A DNA stretch of 64,000 nucleotides, taken from positions 248,001 to 312,000 of the forward strand of contig NZ_AKKC02000009.1 in assembly GCF_000282095.2 (NCBI RefSeq), written 5' to 3'. Every line of letters begins with the position of its first letter. Position 1 is the first letter of the stretch. Below are positions 1 through 7,731 of the stretch, piece after piece. The DNA comes from Rhizobium sp. CF080. GTDB taxonomy: Bacteria > Pseudomonadota > Alphaproteobacteria > Rhizobiales > Rhizobiaceae. The notes under the pieces are model-generated. The model saw only the letters and a list, made by a program, of their open reading frames with translations, was not told where the DNA came from and did not search any database. The position numbers were made by a program, and so were the translations under genes.

Positions 1-795
1 GTCGACCTTCTCGCCGCTCGTGTCGATGCCATCGACTTCATCGCGCAGTTCCTCAATCGCCAGCTCGTCCGCAATGATGGCGGCTTGCAGAGTTTTGATC
101 TGTGCCTTGCGGGTGGCGTTGATCGAGTCGAGGGACTGGATGCGCTGATCGATGTTCTGCCGTTTGGTGATGGCGGCATCGATCTTGCTATTGTGATCCA
201 TCGCCCTGGAGAGCTCGCCCATTAGGGATTCGGCGCTGATCCGCTGGTCGGGGGTGTCCTCCGGCACGGCAATGGCGTCGATGCGGGCCTTCAGATCGCG
301 AACGGTGCGGTTGACGTCGGTCCGGGCCTCGAAGTCCGCCTTGTTTTTGGCTTCGGCATCGGCGAAGTCATAGTCCTTCACCAGCGCCCGCAGCGCCACC
401 ACCTGCTCCTGTGGCTTCATACGAGCGAAGGCGAGGGGGTCGAAGGTAAGGTCGCCGATGAAGGTCTCGAGCAGCTTGACCGGGCTGTCCGCCTTGAAGC
501 CATCCTTGTTCTTCACCGTCAGGGCGATGGTGACGTCGCCGTCTGGCTTCCGCTTGAAGGTCTTGGTGACGATGTAGTCGCCAAGGTCGATCTCGACGAA
601 CCCCTTCTCGGCACCTTCGCGGATTGGGCTCGACTGCACCACCTTGTTGGAGTCGAGCGCCCACCAGATCGCGTCTAGGATTGACGTCTTGCCCTGGCCG
701 TTCTTGCCCGTGATCTCAACAAGATTGCCATCTGGTCGGATCTCGACGGCAACCAGCCGCTTAATATTTTCTGCCTGCAATGAAACGATCTTCAC
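1..795 (-). CDS. SMC/RecN-like AAA ATPase, partial
   Basis: An open frame runs from a GTG at 795 off the left edge (265 codons seen). The N-terminus has a Walker A motif GKNGQGKTS at about residues 30-38, followed by LDAIWWALDS as in SMC/RecF/RecN ATPase heads. From about residue 165 the chain becomes a charged, alpha-helical, probably coiled-coil segment. Related phage proteins are annotated as DNA-repair or recombination ATPases. It is the third gene of a leftward operon, three bases after the preceding stop codon. The C-terminal half with Walker B lies outside the window, so the exact family is open. Confidence 0.8.
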   Translation of the reverse strand, partial: MKIVSLQAENIKRLVAVEIRPDGNLVEITGKNGQGKTSILDAIWWALDSNKVVQSSPIREGAEKGFVEIDLGDYIVTKTFKRKPDGDVTIALTVKNKDGFKADSPVKLLETFIGDLTFDPLAFARMKPQEQVVALRALVKDYDFADAEAKNKADFEARTDVNRTVRDLKARIDAIAVPEDTPDQRISAESLMGELSRAMDHNSKIDAAITKRQNIDQRIQSLDSINATRKAQIKTLQAAIIADELAIEELRDEVDGIDTSGEKVD

Positions 796-798
796 GAC

Positions 799-1017
799 TT
801 AATCCTCAGTTGGATGATCTTCTGCTCTTGCTTCCGCGATGAAATTTTCGCGGACTTTCTCTGGCAATCGCCGCCATCGGCGGGCGCATGCCTGCTCCGG
901 GGTCTCCGGGATCTGTTTGCCGTTGAGATTGAGCACCAGGCAGGAGCCAACCCCGAAGGCGATGAAGCGTTGGTAGATTTCGAAAGCGCGGCCTTCGATC
1001 AGCTCGTGGTCGGTCAA
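799..1017 (-). CDS. Small phage protein, unknown function (72 aa)
   Basis: The protein is LTDHELIEGRAFEIYQRF... ending ARAEDHPTED. I chose the TTG at 1017 because it overlaps the upstream stop codon (TTGA), which suggests translational coupling, and because GGGGTGGA lies just before it. Longer in-frame starts would run far into the upstream gene. No domain is recognised. It sits between a 56-aa protein and the SMC-like ATPase in one leftward operon. Confidence 0.6.
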   Translation of the reverse strand: MTDHELIEGRAFEIYQRFIAFGVGSCLVLNLNGKQIPETPEQACARRWRRLPEKVRENFIAEARAEDHPTED

Positions 1018-1184
1018 AGATCCACCCCATGCGCTCGTGCGAGGCACTGAACGCGGGACGATTCGATGAGCTCTTTCTGCCCGGCGGACAGCTGTTCGCC
1101 GCGGTGCCACGCCTTGATGGCCTCAACCGTGGCGGAGCGAACGTCGGAGGCTTTCGCCAATGCAGATTGTATTGAGTGAATCAT
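1014..1184 (-). CDS. Small protein, first gene of leftward operon (56 aa)
   Basis: The ATG at 1184 opens a 56-codon frame beginning MIHSIQSALAKASDV and ending ARAHGVDL. It is the first gene after the repressor-controlled promoter at 1228-1255, leaving a leader of about 40 nt. Its stop overlaps the TTG start of the next gene. The composition looks like a short helical phage protein; no family is recognised. Confidence 0.6.
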   Translation of the reverse strand: MIHSIQSALAKASDVRSATVEAIKAWHRGEQLSAGQKELIESSRVQCLARAHGVDL

Positions 1185-1227
1185 GGGATCCGCGAAACTG
1201 CCGTTATCTACGTATCGAATGAACTAG

Positions 1228-1255
1228 ATAATACGCATCGTATCGTAGGTGTCAA
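1228..1255 (-). promoter_or_regulatory. Leftward sigma70-type promoter under operator control
   Basis: On the minus strand TTGACA (1255-1250) and TATTAT (1233-1228) are 16 bp apart. The operator at 1231-1243 covers the upstream part of the -10 and the spacer, so a bound repressor would block RNA polymerase. It should drive the operon that ends in the SMC-like ATPase. Confidence 0.7.
1231..1243. promoter_or_regulatory. Repressor operator, perfect ATACG-N3-CGTAT
   Basis: The sequence is ATACGCATCGTAT, two perfect 5-bp arms around CAT. It overlaps the -10 of the leftward promoter. Identical arms occur at 2650-2662 and 28643-28655. Confidence 0.75.
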
Positions 1256-1270
1256 CGGTGCGGTAAATTA

Positions 1271-1283
1271 ATTCGCAACGTAT
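1271..1283. promoter_or_regulatory. Repressor operator, one mismatch
   Basis: The sequence is ATTCGCAACGTAT, differing by one base from ATACG-N3-CGTAT. It lies 40 bp from the operator at 1231, just upstream of the -35, and could act as a second cooperative site. Confidence 0.5.
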
Positions 1284-1310
1284 TGACTGTCGGCATGAGC
1301 GGGGAGCATA

Positions 1311-1351
1311 AAAGAGAAAAGCCCCGCACCTCTTTGCAGGAGGTCGGGGCT
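1311..1351 (-). terminator. Leftward rho-independent terminator
   Basis: The minus strand folds AGCCCCG plus ACCTC against GAGGT plus CGGGGCT around a 7-nt loop, followed by TTTTCTCTTT. It lies downstream of the repressor gene and probably ends its transcript, insulating it from the separately controlled operon further left. Confidence 0.75.
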
Positions 1352-1880
1352 GAGACTGGAAGGCAAATTCGTTTCGCGGCGAAGATCTCCAGTAGCGCTG
1401 AATATACATACACAACGTATTATTTCAAGCTACTCGTCCTCGCTTTGTTCCAAATCCTGTCCAGTTTGCATCATGTGAATGACGCGAACCGGTTCGCCCA
1501 TGATGTAGATCCGAGCAAGAACGGGATTTGATCTGGCTCAAGGGGTTTCTGGCGGCGAAAGCTGGCAGCCTGCCCTGATCAACGGAGACGTCTCCGAAAA
1601 AGAGGCTGATATGGTGGGGCGGACGAGCACGCTGCCATCTGTGGGATAAGCGGTGGTCGGCTCGGTCGGGCAGATACTCCTTCCACTCCAGGGAACACGC
1701 TTCTACTCGGAGCGTGGTTCTTGGTTTGTGGGCATCACAGTGATCTCTCAATCGAGCAGGGGAAAGAAATTCAAGACTTCATGAAGGGTAGAGAAGGTAT
1801 TGATAGACCCCATGAGCTCTTAACGTTTACGCTCTGTGGTTGTCTCAAGCGGTCGATTCAGAAAAACGCGGACTCCGAAA
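1352..1880. other. Intergenic stretch without a convincing gene
   Basis: This is the 3' untranslated region of the repressor transcript. Apart from an operator-like site at 1408-1420 I see nothing firm. The longest minus-strand frame (1425-1751, 108 codons) has irregular codon use and no ribosome binding site. A 23-codon frame (MGEPVRVIHMMQTGQDL...) near 1430-1500 is equally weak. This may be the remnant of a lost gene. Confidence 0.4.
1408..1420. promoter_or_regulatory. Operator-like site, one mismatch
   Basis: The sequence is ATACACAACGTAT, one base off ATACG-N3-CGTAT. It is about 125 bp from the main leftward operator pair and not placed over a promoter I can see. It could be an auxiliary site or chance. 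Confidence 0.35.
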
Positions 1881-2618
1881 TCAAATCGAGCGCCCGAACC
1901 ACATGACCCGGCCCGCAACATTGAGCAGATCGACTTCGCCTGAAGTGACTTCTTCCGCGGGGTACTTAGGGTTGTCGCTTATCAGTTGAAGGGAGCCATT
2001 CATCCTCCCGTGAATTCGCTTCACCAGAACCATGTCCCCGTAAATCACGACATAGATGGCGTTGTCCTTGACCCGGTTTATCGAGGTGTCGACGAGCAAG
2101 ACGTCACCGTCTCGAATTGTCTCCTCCATGCTATCACCGCGGGCGCTGAGGATGCGAGCGGCCGACGGATTGACGCCTTTCGCGCGCAGCCAGTGAGATT
2201 GGAAAGCGAGATATTCCAGCGGATCTTCGCCATACGGAACCAACCCGTTCCCCGCTGATGCCTGGACATCAAGACGCGGAATCAATGCGAATTCCTGGGA
2301 GCCCCCGACTTCCGTCTGGAAATAGAAGACGTCGCCGTCGGCTTTACCTTGGACGATCGCCGTCACTTCGGACTCGGCGCCGATTGAAGTCGCTTTATAC
2401 GCGTCGTCGGGAGTCCCGAACATCAACCAAGCGGGGTCTACATTAAAATGCTGGGCGTATTTGATCGCGGCAAGGCGATCGAATTCGCGCGTACCATTTT
2501 CATGCGCTGTGTAGGTGACAATCTTCGTATTGATCCGACGCGCGGCATCCGATGCGGTCTTATCACCTGCTTTTGCCCGGGCAAAACGTAGCCGAGCGTG
2601 CGGAGTATCCAACTTCAT
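1881..2618 (-). CDS. CI/LexA-type phage repressor, XRE HTH plus S24 peptidase
   Basis: This 245-aa protein has an N-terminal helix-turn-helix (about residues 8-65) and a C-terminal S24 autoprotease domain. SARGDSMEETIRDGDVLLVD contains the catalytic Ser163. Lys200 in VLVKRI lies 37 residues later, the spacing found in LexA. A probable self-cleavage site is Ala122-Gly123 (QASAGNG). It should hold the prophage silent and be destroyed on RecA activation. I chose the ATG at 2618, preceded by AGAGGAGT, because the ATG at 2651 has no ribosome binding site and lies in the operator. It diverges from the Cro-like gene. The ATACG-N3-CGTAT sites are its likely targets. Confidence 0.92.
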   Translation of the reverse strand: MKLDTPHARLRFARAKAGDKTASDAARRINTKIVTYTAHENGTREFDRLAAIKYAQHFNVDPAWLMFGTPDDAYKATSIGAESEVTAIVQGKADGDVFYFQTEVGGSQEFALIPRLDVQASAGNGLVPYGEDPLEYLAFQSHWLRAKGVNPSAARILSARGDSMEETIRDGDVLLVDTSINRVKDNAIYVVIYGDMVLVKRIHGRMNGSLQLISDNPKYPAEEVTSGEVDLLNVAGRVMWFGRSI

Positions 2619-2649
2619 ACTCTCTGAAACTCCTCTTTTGTGTGGCTTC

Positions 2650-2662
2650 ATACGTTTCGTAT
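2650..2662. promoter_or_regulatory. Repressor operator, perfect ATACG-N3-CGTAT
   Basis: The sequence is ATACGTTTCGTAT, identical to the 28643 site. It lies between the divergent repressor and Cro-like genes, directly next to the -35 of the rightward promoter, in the leader of the repressor transcript. Confidence 0.75.
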
Positions 2663-2691
2663 TGACCGCATAAAAATGCGTTCCGTATATA
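2662..2691 (+). promoter_or_regulatory. Rightward early promoter (PR-like)
   Basis: TTGACC (2662-2667) and TATATA (2686-2691) are 18 bp apart. Operators flank and overlap it (2650-2662 and 2676-2688). It would drive the Cro-like gene and the rightward early operon to about 10.5 kb. Confidence 0.65.
2676..2688. promoter_or_regulatory. Repressor operator, one mismatch
   Basis: The sequence is ATGCGTTCCGTAT, one base off the consensus and 26 bp centre-to-centre from the 2650 site. It covers the spacer and the start of the -10 of the rightward promoter. Confidence 0.6.
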
Positions 2692-2719
2692 TTACCTCAA
2701 ATTGGAGACGTAAAGCCAG

Positions 2720-3001
2720 ATGGAAGCCAAAGAACTTGCGGTAAAAGAAAACGGCTACGAGGCCAAGCTCACCGGGGACCAGGTGCGGTTCATCCGCACG
2801 ATGCTCGGAGAGAGCCAAGCGACCTTCGCAATGCGCTTCGCAGTTCAGCAGCCGGTCATCTTCCGGTTGGAGAAAAAGCGGACGGTCGAGCAGGGCCCGA
2901 TCATCATCCTCATCGACATGCTGGCGAAGCAGTTCAGCATCGAGGTGCCGGAGAAGCCCATCCGCCGGCCAGATCCAGAGCCGGCCGCGGCGGCTGAATG
3001 A
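2720..3001 (+). CDS. Cro-like XRE-family regulator (93 aa)
   Basis: A helix-turn-helix fills residues 17-65 (TGDQVRFIRTMLGESQATFA...QPVIFRLEKKRTV), followed by a proline-rich tail. It is the first gene of the rightward operon and diverges from the S24 repressor, the position of Cro in lambdoid switches. It would be repressed in lysogens and on induction may shut off the repressor. Sequence similarity to true Cro was not tested. Confidence 0.8.
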   Translation: MEAKELAVKENGYEAKLTGDQVRFIRTMLGESQATFAMRFAVQQPVIFRLEKKRTVEQGPIIILIDMLAKQFSIEVPEKPIRRPDPEPAAAAE

Positions 3002-3011
3002 GGCGGTCGCG

Positions 3012-3350
3012 ATGGGGGCGGTACGAGGGAAAGGTTGGACGAGGGAGCGGGACGGCATCCTTCGTGATCTGGCAGCGAAGGAATTATCCGCGCGCCAGAT
3101 AGCATCGAAGATGGGGCTCAGTAACGTCCTCGTTTCGAAGCGCATCAAGAAATTGGGCTTGCGTGAGGTGACTGAACCCAAGGCGCCACCCCAGCCCAAC
3201 CACATCATCGATTACAAGCGAGCGCGCCGAGGCTTCCATGTGCCGGCTCATCTCGAGAACCAATACTTCGAACTGATCAGGTCCGGAGTGTCCATCGCCG
3301 AGGCATGCCGGCGGCTGGAAATCAACGTGCATGCGCCAGCACAGAGGTGA
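3012..3350 (+). CDS. HTH protein, GcrA-like N-terminus (112 aa)
   Basis: The N-terminal WTRERDGILRDLAAKELSARQIASKMGLSN resembles the winged helix-turn-helix start of GcrA-like and homeodomain-like proteins. A second short HTH-like stretch (SGVSIAEACRRLEI) lies near the C-terminus. It follows the Cro-like gene by 10 nt and is probably a DNA-binding regulator. Target unknown. Confidence 0.6.
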   Translation: MGAVRGKGWTRERDGILRDLAAKELSARQIASKMGLSNVLVSKRIKKLGLREVTEPKAPPQPNHIIDYKRARRGFHVPAHLENQYFELIRSGVSIAEACRRLEINVHAPAQR

Positions 3351-3353
3351 GAG

Positions 3354-3842
3354 ATGATGAGTAAGGACCACAATCAGAAAACAGAACAGGAGCTCCACGA
3401 AGAGCGCGTGTTCCTGAACGCGTACACGGATCTGAAGGGCCACAAGTCCGACATGGCGAGCACGAAGGGCGACATGGGCGCCATCTACAAGCGCCTGAAG
3501 GATCTCGGCTGGTCGAAGGCCGATGTCGAGTTCGCCTTCACGCTCGAAGACAAGGATGTCGGCAAGGTCGTCGCCGAGTTCGAGCGCCGCATCCGCATCG
3601 CAAAGATGTTCGGCCACCAGGTCGGCCGGCAGATCGATCTCCTCGACAAGGATCGGACGCCGCAGGACGAGCGCGCCTACGAGGAAGGCCTCGCGGCCGG
3701 CAAGCTGCGCAAGAGCGCAAGCAATCCGTACCAGCCTGGTTCGGAAGAGTTTCAGCGTTGGCAGGACGGCATGAACGAAGGCACCGCCTGGATCAATGCC
3801 GAAACTGACAAGGCCGTCAACGGCGAGCAGGCGCCGGACTGA
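3354..3842 (+). CDS. Protein with C-terminal RMF/CrpP-like domain (162 aa)
   Basis: The N-terminal 110 residues are charged and helical, resembling DUF2312/GapR-type coils only loosely. The C-terminal 45 residues (YEEGLAAGKLRKSASNPYQPGSEEFQRWQDGMNEG) match the pattern of the ribosome modulation factor/CrpP family: eG..A......NPY..gs.....W..G. Such small domains are common in rhizobial phages, but their role there is not settled. The first two codons are both ATG after AGAGGTGAGAG. Confidence 0.65.
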   Translation: MMSKDHNQKTEQELHEERVFLNAYTDLKGHKSDMASTKGDMGAIYKRLKDLGWSKADVEFAFTLEDKDVGKVVAEFERRIRIAKMFGHQVGRQIDLLDKDRTPQDERAYEEGLAAGKLRKSASNPYQPGSEEFQRWQDGMNEGTAWINAETDKAVNGEQAPD

Positions 3843-3900
3843 TACCACCTGCAGACTACCGACGACCCCCGGCAACAATGCCACAAGATGGAGAAGACCA

Positions 3901-4086
3901 ATGGAAAAGACGTTTCAGTTCGAGCTCGACGACAAGGTGAAGCTCGAGCTCAGCAACGAGACCGGCATGGTCATCGGCCGCGCTGAATTCACGACCAAAG
4001 ACCCCCAATACCTCGTTCGTTACAAGGCTGCCGACGGTCGCCTGGTCGAAGCATGGTGGGATGAGGACGCGATCCTCGCGGCCTGA
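3901..4086 (+). CDS. Small conserved-type phage protein (61 aa)
   Basis: It starts MEKTFQFELDDKVKLE and ends WWDEDAILAA. The ATG at 3901 is preceded by GGAGAAG. An acidic beta-rich chain with a short SH3-like look (DKVKLELSNETGMVIGRAEF..YLVRYKA) is typical of phage proteins annotated as hypothetical. It lies between the RMF-like gene and the HNH nuclease. Confidence 0.65.
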   Translation: MEKTFQFELDDKVKLELSNETGMVIGRAEFTTKDPQYLVRYKAADGRLVEAWWDEDAILAA

Positions 4087-4094
4087 CCCGTGTC

Positions 4095-4475
4095 ATGGCC
4101 TACCGCCTCTCACGCTACCAGCAAGCAAGGCTGGATGCCGCATTCGCACGGGCTGATCGCGAGTCGGCGCTGAGGAAGCAGGACGGGCGCTGCAAGTACT
4201 GCCTCTGCAAACTCAACTACAAAAACGTCACCCGGGATCACGTCGTTGCCCGGGCGACAGGTGGCCTAGACCACCGAAACAACATCGTCGCGGCCTGTGT
4301 CCGGTGCAACCGGCTCAAGGGGTCGATGTCGGTCAAGCTGTTCTTGCGTCTGATCACTCACCCGCTTCCAGGCGAGCACATGGTCTACCGGATGATCTGG
4401 TTCGACCGCCGGCTCAACATCGCGCTCGATGAAATGGAAAAGAACGTGTTCCGCGCTGTGGGGATCAAACAATAA
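4095..4475 (+). CDS. HNH endonuclease (126 aa)
   Basis: The HNH fold is visible. A first zinc pair is C33xxC36, the catalytic stretch is RDHVVARATGG (residues 47-57) with NNIVAAC, and the second zinc pair is C68xxC71. Its stop overlaps the next ATG by one base (TAATG). Because it sits in the early replication operon and not next to the terminase, a role in DNA metabolism or homing is more likely than in packaging. Confidence 0.85.
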   Translation: MAYRLSRYQQARLDAAFARADRESALRKQDGRCKYCLCKLNYKNVTRDHVVARATGGLDHRNNIVAACVRCNRLKGSMSVKLFLRLITHPLPGEHMVYRMIWFDRRLNIALDEMEKNVFRAVGIKQ

Positions 4476-5074
4476 TGCGACTGCTTGCTTACGGAGGTCT
4501 GGCTAACTGGCCGTTCGGCGATCTGATGCCGGGCAGCTTTGATTTCATGATGGTGGACTATCCGTGGCAGCAGGAGATGTACTCCAAGCGCGGTGAGAAG
4601 AAGGCGCCGCAGGGCAAATACAAAACCATGACGGTCGAGGAAGGCCTTTCCCTTCCAGTCATGGACCTTGCGGCGCCTAACACCGTCATGTGGATGTGGG
4701 CCATCAACCCAATGCTCGATCAGGCCTTCATCCTCATGAAGGGGTGGGGCTTCGAGTTCAAGACCGCCGGCACCTGGCTGAAGACCACGAAGCACGGGAA
4801 GATCCATTTCGGTACCGGCTATATCCTTCGCGGCAGCAACGAACCGTTTCTGATCGGGACGCGTGGCAACCCGAAGACGTCGAAGAGCGTCCGCTCCGGC
4901 TTCACCGGATTGGCACGTCGTCATTCTGAAAAGCCTGAAGAGGCATTCGTTGCAGCTGAAAAGCTGATGCCGAACGCCAACCGCCTCGAGCTGTTCAGCC
5001 GCACCGATCGGCCGGGCTGGCAGTCGTGGGGTGACGAAGCTGGCAAGTTCAACCCGCTCGAGGTGGCGGCATGA
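4475..5074 (+). CDS. MT-A70-type adenine methyltransferase (199 aa)
   Basis: DYPWQ at residues 28-32 corresponds to the DPPW catalytic motif of MT-A70/N6-adenine methyltransferases. Downstream, RGSNEPFLIGTRG and RRHSEKPEEAFVAAEKLMPNANRLELFSR match the SAM-side motifs of phage family members. It probably methylates phage DNA at adenine to evade host restriction. It is coupled to the HNH gene (TAATG) and to the next methyltransferase (ATGA). Confidence 0.88.
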   Translation: MRLLAYGGLANWPFGDLMPGSFDFMMVDYPWQQEMYSKRGEKKAPQGKYKTMTVEEGLSLPVMDLAAPNTVMWMWAINPMLDQAFILMKGWGFEFKTAGTWLKTTKHGKIHFGTGYILRGSNEPFLIGTRGNPKTSKSVRSGFTGLARRHSEKPEEAFVAAEKLMPNANRLELFSRTDRPGWQSWGDEAGKFNPLEVAA

Positions 5075-5715
5075 AGAACGCGGCCATCTTCCTCTGCGAC
5101 ACGACCGGCATCATGGCCCGGCCATGGGCCGAGGCCGGCGTCGAATGCTACTGCGTCGATATCCAGAACGGGTTCAAGCGCAGCAAGGCGATCGGCAACC
5201 TCCATTTCGTGTGGGGTGATGTCCGCAGCTGGACGCCGCCGCGCCGCAAGATCCTGTTTGTCGCGGCCTTCCCGCCGTGCACGCACGTTGCCAACAGCGG
5301 CAGCCAGCATTTCGAGCAGAAGGGCGGGGTAATGCTGCGCGATGCGCTCGAGGTGTTCGAGGCGTGCCGCATGGCGGCCGCGTGGTCGGGCGCTCCCTAC
5401 TGCATTGAGAACCCGAAGGGGTTCCTGTCGAACGTGCCGCACATCGGCAAGCCCGACTACATGTTCCACCCTTGGCAATTCGCCGGGTACCACAGCGCCG
5501 ATCATTACACCAAGGAAACGCATCTCTGGACCGGCAATGGTTTCGTCATGCCGCTTCACCGGCCTTACTACGAGAACGCGACGCCTCCGGACAATCGCAT
5601 CCACATGGCCGCCGGCTCCGGTTTCCGCGGCGATGCCCGAAGCAAGACGCCGATCGGCTTCTCCCGTGCCGTGTTCGACGCCAACGCGCCAGCATCAATC
5701 AGGAGAGCAGCATGA
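5071..5715 (+). CDS. Putative cytosine-type DNA methyltransferase (214 aa)
   Basis: FPPCTHVANSG (PPC at 68-70) corresponds to the catalytic motif IV of C5-cytosine methyltransferases, and IENPKG (113-115) to motif VI. The usual PCQ is PCT and the protein is short, with no clear target-recognition domain, as in other phage members of this family. The start overlaps the upstream gene as ATGA. It is likely protective modification, but activity cannot be inferred with certainty. Confidence 0.7.
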   Translation: MKNAAIFLCDTTGIMARPWAEAGVECYCVDIQNGFKRSKAIGNLHFVWGDVRSWTPPRRKILFVAAFPPCTHVANSGSQHFEQKGGVMLRDALEVFEACRMAAAWSGAPYCIENPKGFLSNVPHIGKPDYMFHPWQFAGYHSADHYTKETHLWTGNGFVMPLHRPYYENATPPDNRIHMAAGSGFRGDARSKTPIGFSRAVFDANAPASIRRAA

Positions 5716-6311
5716 ATTACGATCCCAAGGGCGCTCCCGGTTCATATTTCGTCTTCGATCCAGGTCGGACCACGGGCTTCGCTTACTGCCTCGCCGGTGG
5801 CGAGCGGATGCGAAGCGGCACCTGGCGCTTCAAGCAGGAGTCGCCGGGCGCGGCCTACGCCGAGTTCGTCGGATACCTGAAGCGCATGTTGACGGGGCTG
5901 CCTGACCCGCTGGTTGGCATCGAACTTATGACCGTCGTCGACCATGGCGAAAACGGGAAGTCAGCGATCGACGCTCAGCAGGTGATGTTCTCGTCAGGCT
6001 GGCCGACCCATGCGCAGACGCTTTGCCACACGATGGGCCTGCGCGAGCCGCAGCTGATCGCCATCTCGACCTGGCGTTCGAAAACTCATCGCAAGATGCG
6101 GGTGCCGGACAGCATGAAGAACTTCAAGCAGGCCGATAAGTCGAAGTGGTTGAAGCAGCAGGCCAAGGACTACTGCGACCGGCAGGGCTGGGGCTACAAC
6201 TCAGAAGACGAGGCGGAAGCGCTCTGCATGCTCGACGCTCTGCGCATGATGCACGAGCCGTCATATGCCTTCGACAAGGGCGCGTCCTACCAGCAGGAGT
6301 CGTTCCTGTGA
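5712..6311 (+). CDS. RuvC-like Holliday-junction nuclease (199 aa)
   Basis: The RNase H/RuvC fold is suggested by FDPGRTTGFAY (Asp16), VGIELMTV (Glu71) and the C-terminal SEDEAEALCMLDAL (acidic pair near 185). These are the spacings and motifs of RuvC-type resolvases. It probably resolves branched phage DNA before packaging. I chose the ATG at 5712, which overlaps the previous stop (ATGA); the open frame extends upstream without a site. Confidence 0.75.
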   Translation: MNYDPKGAPGSYFVFDPGRTTGFAYCLAGGERMRSGTWRFKQESPGAAYAEFVGYLKRMLTGLPDPLVGIELMTVVDHGENGKSAIDAQQVMFSSGWPTHAQTLCHTMGLREPQLIAISTWRSKTHRKMRVPDSMKNFKQADKSKWLKQQAKDYCDRQGWGYNSEDEAEALCMLDALRMMHEPSYAFDKGASYQQESFL

Positions 6312-6634
6312 CAGGTCGTATTCCGTGCATCAACCCCTGCTGCAAGCGCACGGCCTCGGCTGAGAAATACAGCTACGAGATCATTTGCGGGAAGTGCTTC
6401 CGCAATCTGCCAGTCGAGATGCGCAACACGCACCGCTTCTACTGGCGGCAGCTCCGCAAATGGGAGCGCCGCATCACCAAGACCACCGACGAGCTCAAGC
6501 GCGAACGCATGAAGCCGATCTGCAACATGTGGTCGGACAAAATTACCCGCCATTGGGACGAGCAAATCAAGGCGACCTTCAGCAGCGAGAAGCCCGAAGG
6601 CATCGACGCCTTCCTCGAAGAAATGGGCCTGTAA
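6308..6634 (+). CDS. Zinc-finger-like small protein (108 aa)
   Basis: It starts GTG overlapping the previous stop (GTGA) and ends TAATG with the primase. The N-terminus has a possible zinc site, CINPCCKR...IICGKCF (C..CC and CxxC), followed by a basic helical region. The setting, directly before primase and helicase, suggests a replication or nucleic-acid-binding accessory factor. No known family was recognised. Confidence 0.65.
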   Translation: MTGRIPCINPCCKRTASAEKYSYEIICGKCFRNLPVEMRNTHRFYWRQLRKWERRITKTTDELKRERMKPICNMWSDKITRHWDEQIKATFSSEKPEGIDAFLEEMGL

Positions 6635-7731
6635 TGCGATTCACAGATCAGTTTCTCGACGACCTCCGCGAGCGCGTGTCTATATCCGATGTGGTCGGTA
6701 CCCGTGTGACGTGGGAACGGTCGAAGACCCGGCCGCAGCGGGGCGACTATTGGGGGTGCTGCCCGTTCCACGGCGAGTCGCGCCCGTCCTTCCACTGCGA
6801 GGATAAGAAGGGCCGGTACCACTGCTTCGGTTGCGGCGCGTCGGGCAACCACTTCAAATTCTTCATGGACCTGGATGGCGTGACGTTCCCGCGCGCCGTC
6901 GAAATCGTGGCTTCGTTGGCTGGCGTCAGCTTACCGGGATCGGAAGAGACCGCGGATGAAAAACGCGAGCGCATGAAGCGAGAGGCAGATCGCGCGCGCC
7001 GTAACGTCCAGAAGGAAGCTGACGACCGCCGCGAGCAGGAGCGCAAGGCGGAGTCGGTGCGCTCTATTTGGGAGGGAGGCGTCGCGATCGCCGGCACGCT
7101 CGCAGAAACCTACCTCCGCACCCGATCGATCGAGCTGGCCGACTTTCCTGCCGGCATGGCGTGGATGCCGAGCCTTCGCTTTCACTCGCGCCTCAAGTTG
7201 GGCACGGAGCGGCACCCGGCGCTGATCGGCGGGGTTCAGAGCAAGAGCCGGAAGCTGGTCGCCGTGTGGCGCATCTTCCTTGGTCCGGACGGCAAGGCCA
7301 TTTCCGATAAGGAAGGCAAGAAGGTGAAGCTCGGCTTCGGCCCGGCGACCGGTGGAGCGGTGCGGCTTGGCCCGGTAACGGAGACGCTGCGCCTCACGGA
7401 AGGCATCGAGACCGGGCTGGGCGTCATGCTGCTGACTAAGCCGAACGCCTCGACGTGGGCCACACTTTCCACCTCCGGCATGATGAATTTCGAAATCCCC
7501 GAGGGCGTCAAGCGCCTCGAGATCTACGCGGATGGTGATCGCCACCGCCTCAATAACAAGACGGGCGACCTGATGGAGCCGCCCGGAATCGTCGCGGCGA
7601 AGAAACTCCAGGAACGTGCAAGGCAAGAAGGCGTCGAGGCGGTCGTGCACCCGTCGCCTGAACCTGACGACTGGCTGGACGTATGGGTTCAAAGGAAGAA
7701 AGATGAGCAACGCATCTCCCACTATCGGTAA
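6634..7731 (+). CDS. DnaG-like primase, CHC2 zinc finger and Toprim
   Basis: This 365-aa protein has a CHC2 zinc-binding domain (C43PFH46 ... HC64FGC67) and a C-terminal Toprim-like region with EGIETGLGV and IYADGD. It lacks a helicase domain, which is supplied by the next gene. It would lay primers for phage DNA replication. The ATG at 6634 overlaps the previous stop. The last 29 nt overlap the helicase start. Confidence 0.9.
   Translation: MRFTDQFLDDLRERVSISDVVGTRVTWERSKTRPQRGDYWGCCPFHGESRPSFHCEDKKGRYHCFGCGASGNHFKFFMDLDGVTFPRAVEIVASLAGVSLPGSEETADEKRERMKREADRARRNVQKEADDRREQERKAESVRSIWEGGVAIAGTLAETYLRTRSIELADFPAGMAWMPSLRFHSRLKLGTERHPALIGGVQSKSRKLVAVWRIFLGPDGKAISDKEGKKVKLGFGPATGGAVRLGPVTETLRLTEGIETGLGVMLLTKPNASTWATLSTSGMMNFEIPEGVKRLEIYADGDRHRLNNKTGDLMEPPGIVAAKKLQERARQEGVEAVVHPSPEPDDWLDVWVQRKKDEQRISHYR

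Noticed and set aside
1425..1751. Minus-strand 108-codon frame downstream of the repressor
   Set aside because: No ribosome site, irregular codon use, rich in His/Arg as out-of-frame reads are.
3084..3884. Minus-strand 266-codon frame opposite the HTH and RMF-like genes
   Set aside because: Shadow of coding DNA; the plus-strand frames have recognisable domains and sensible starts.
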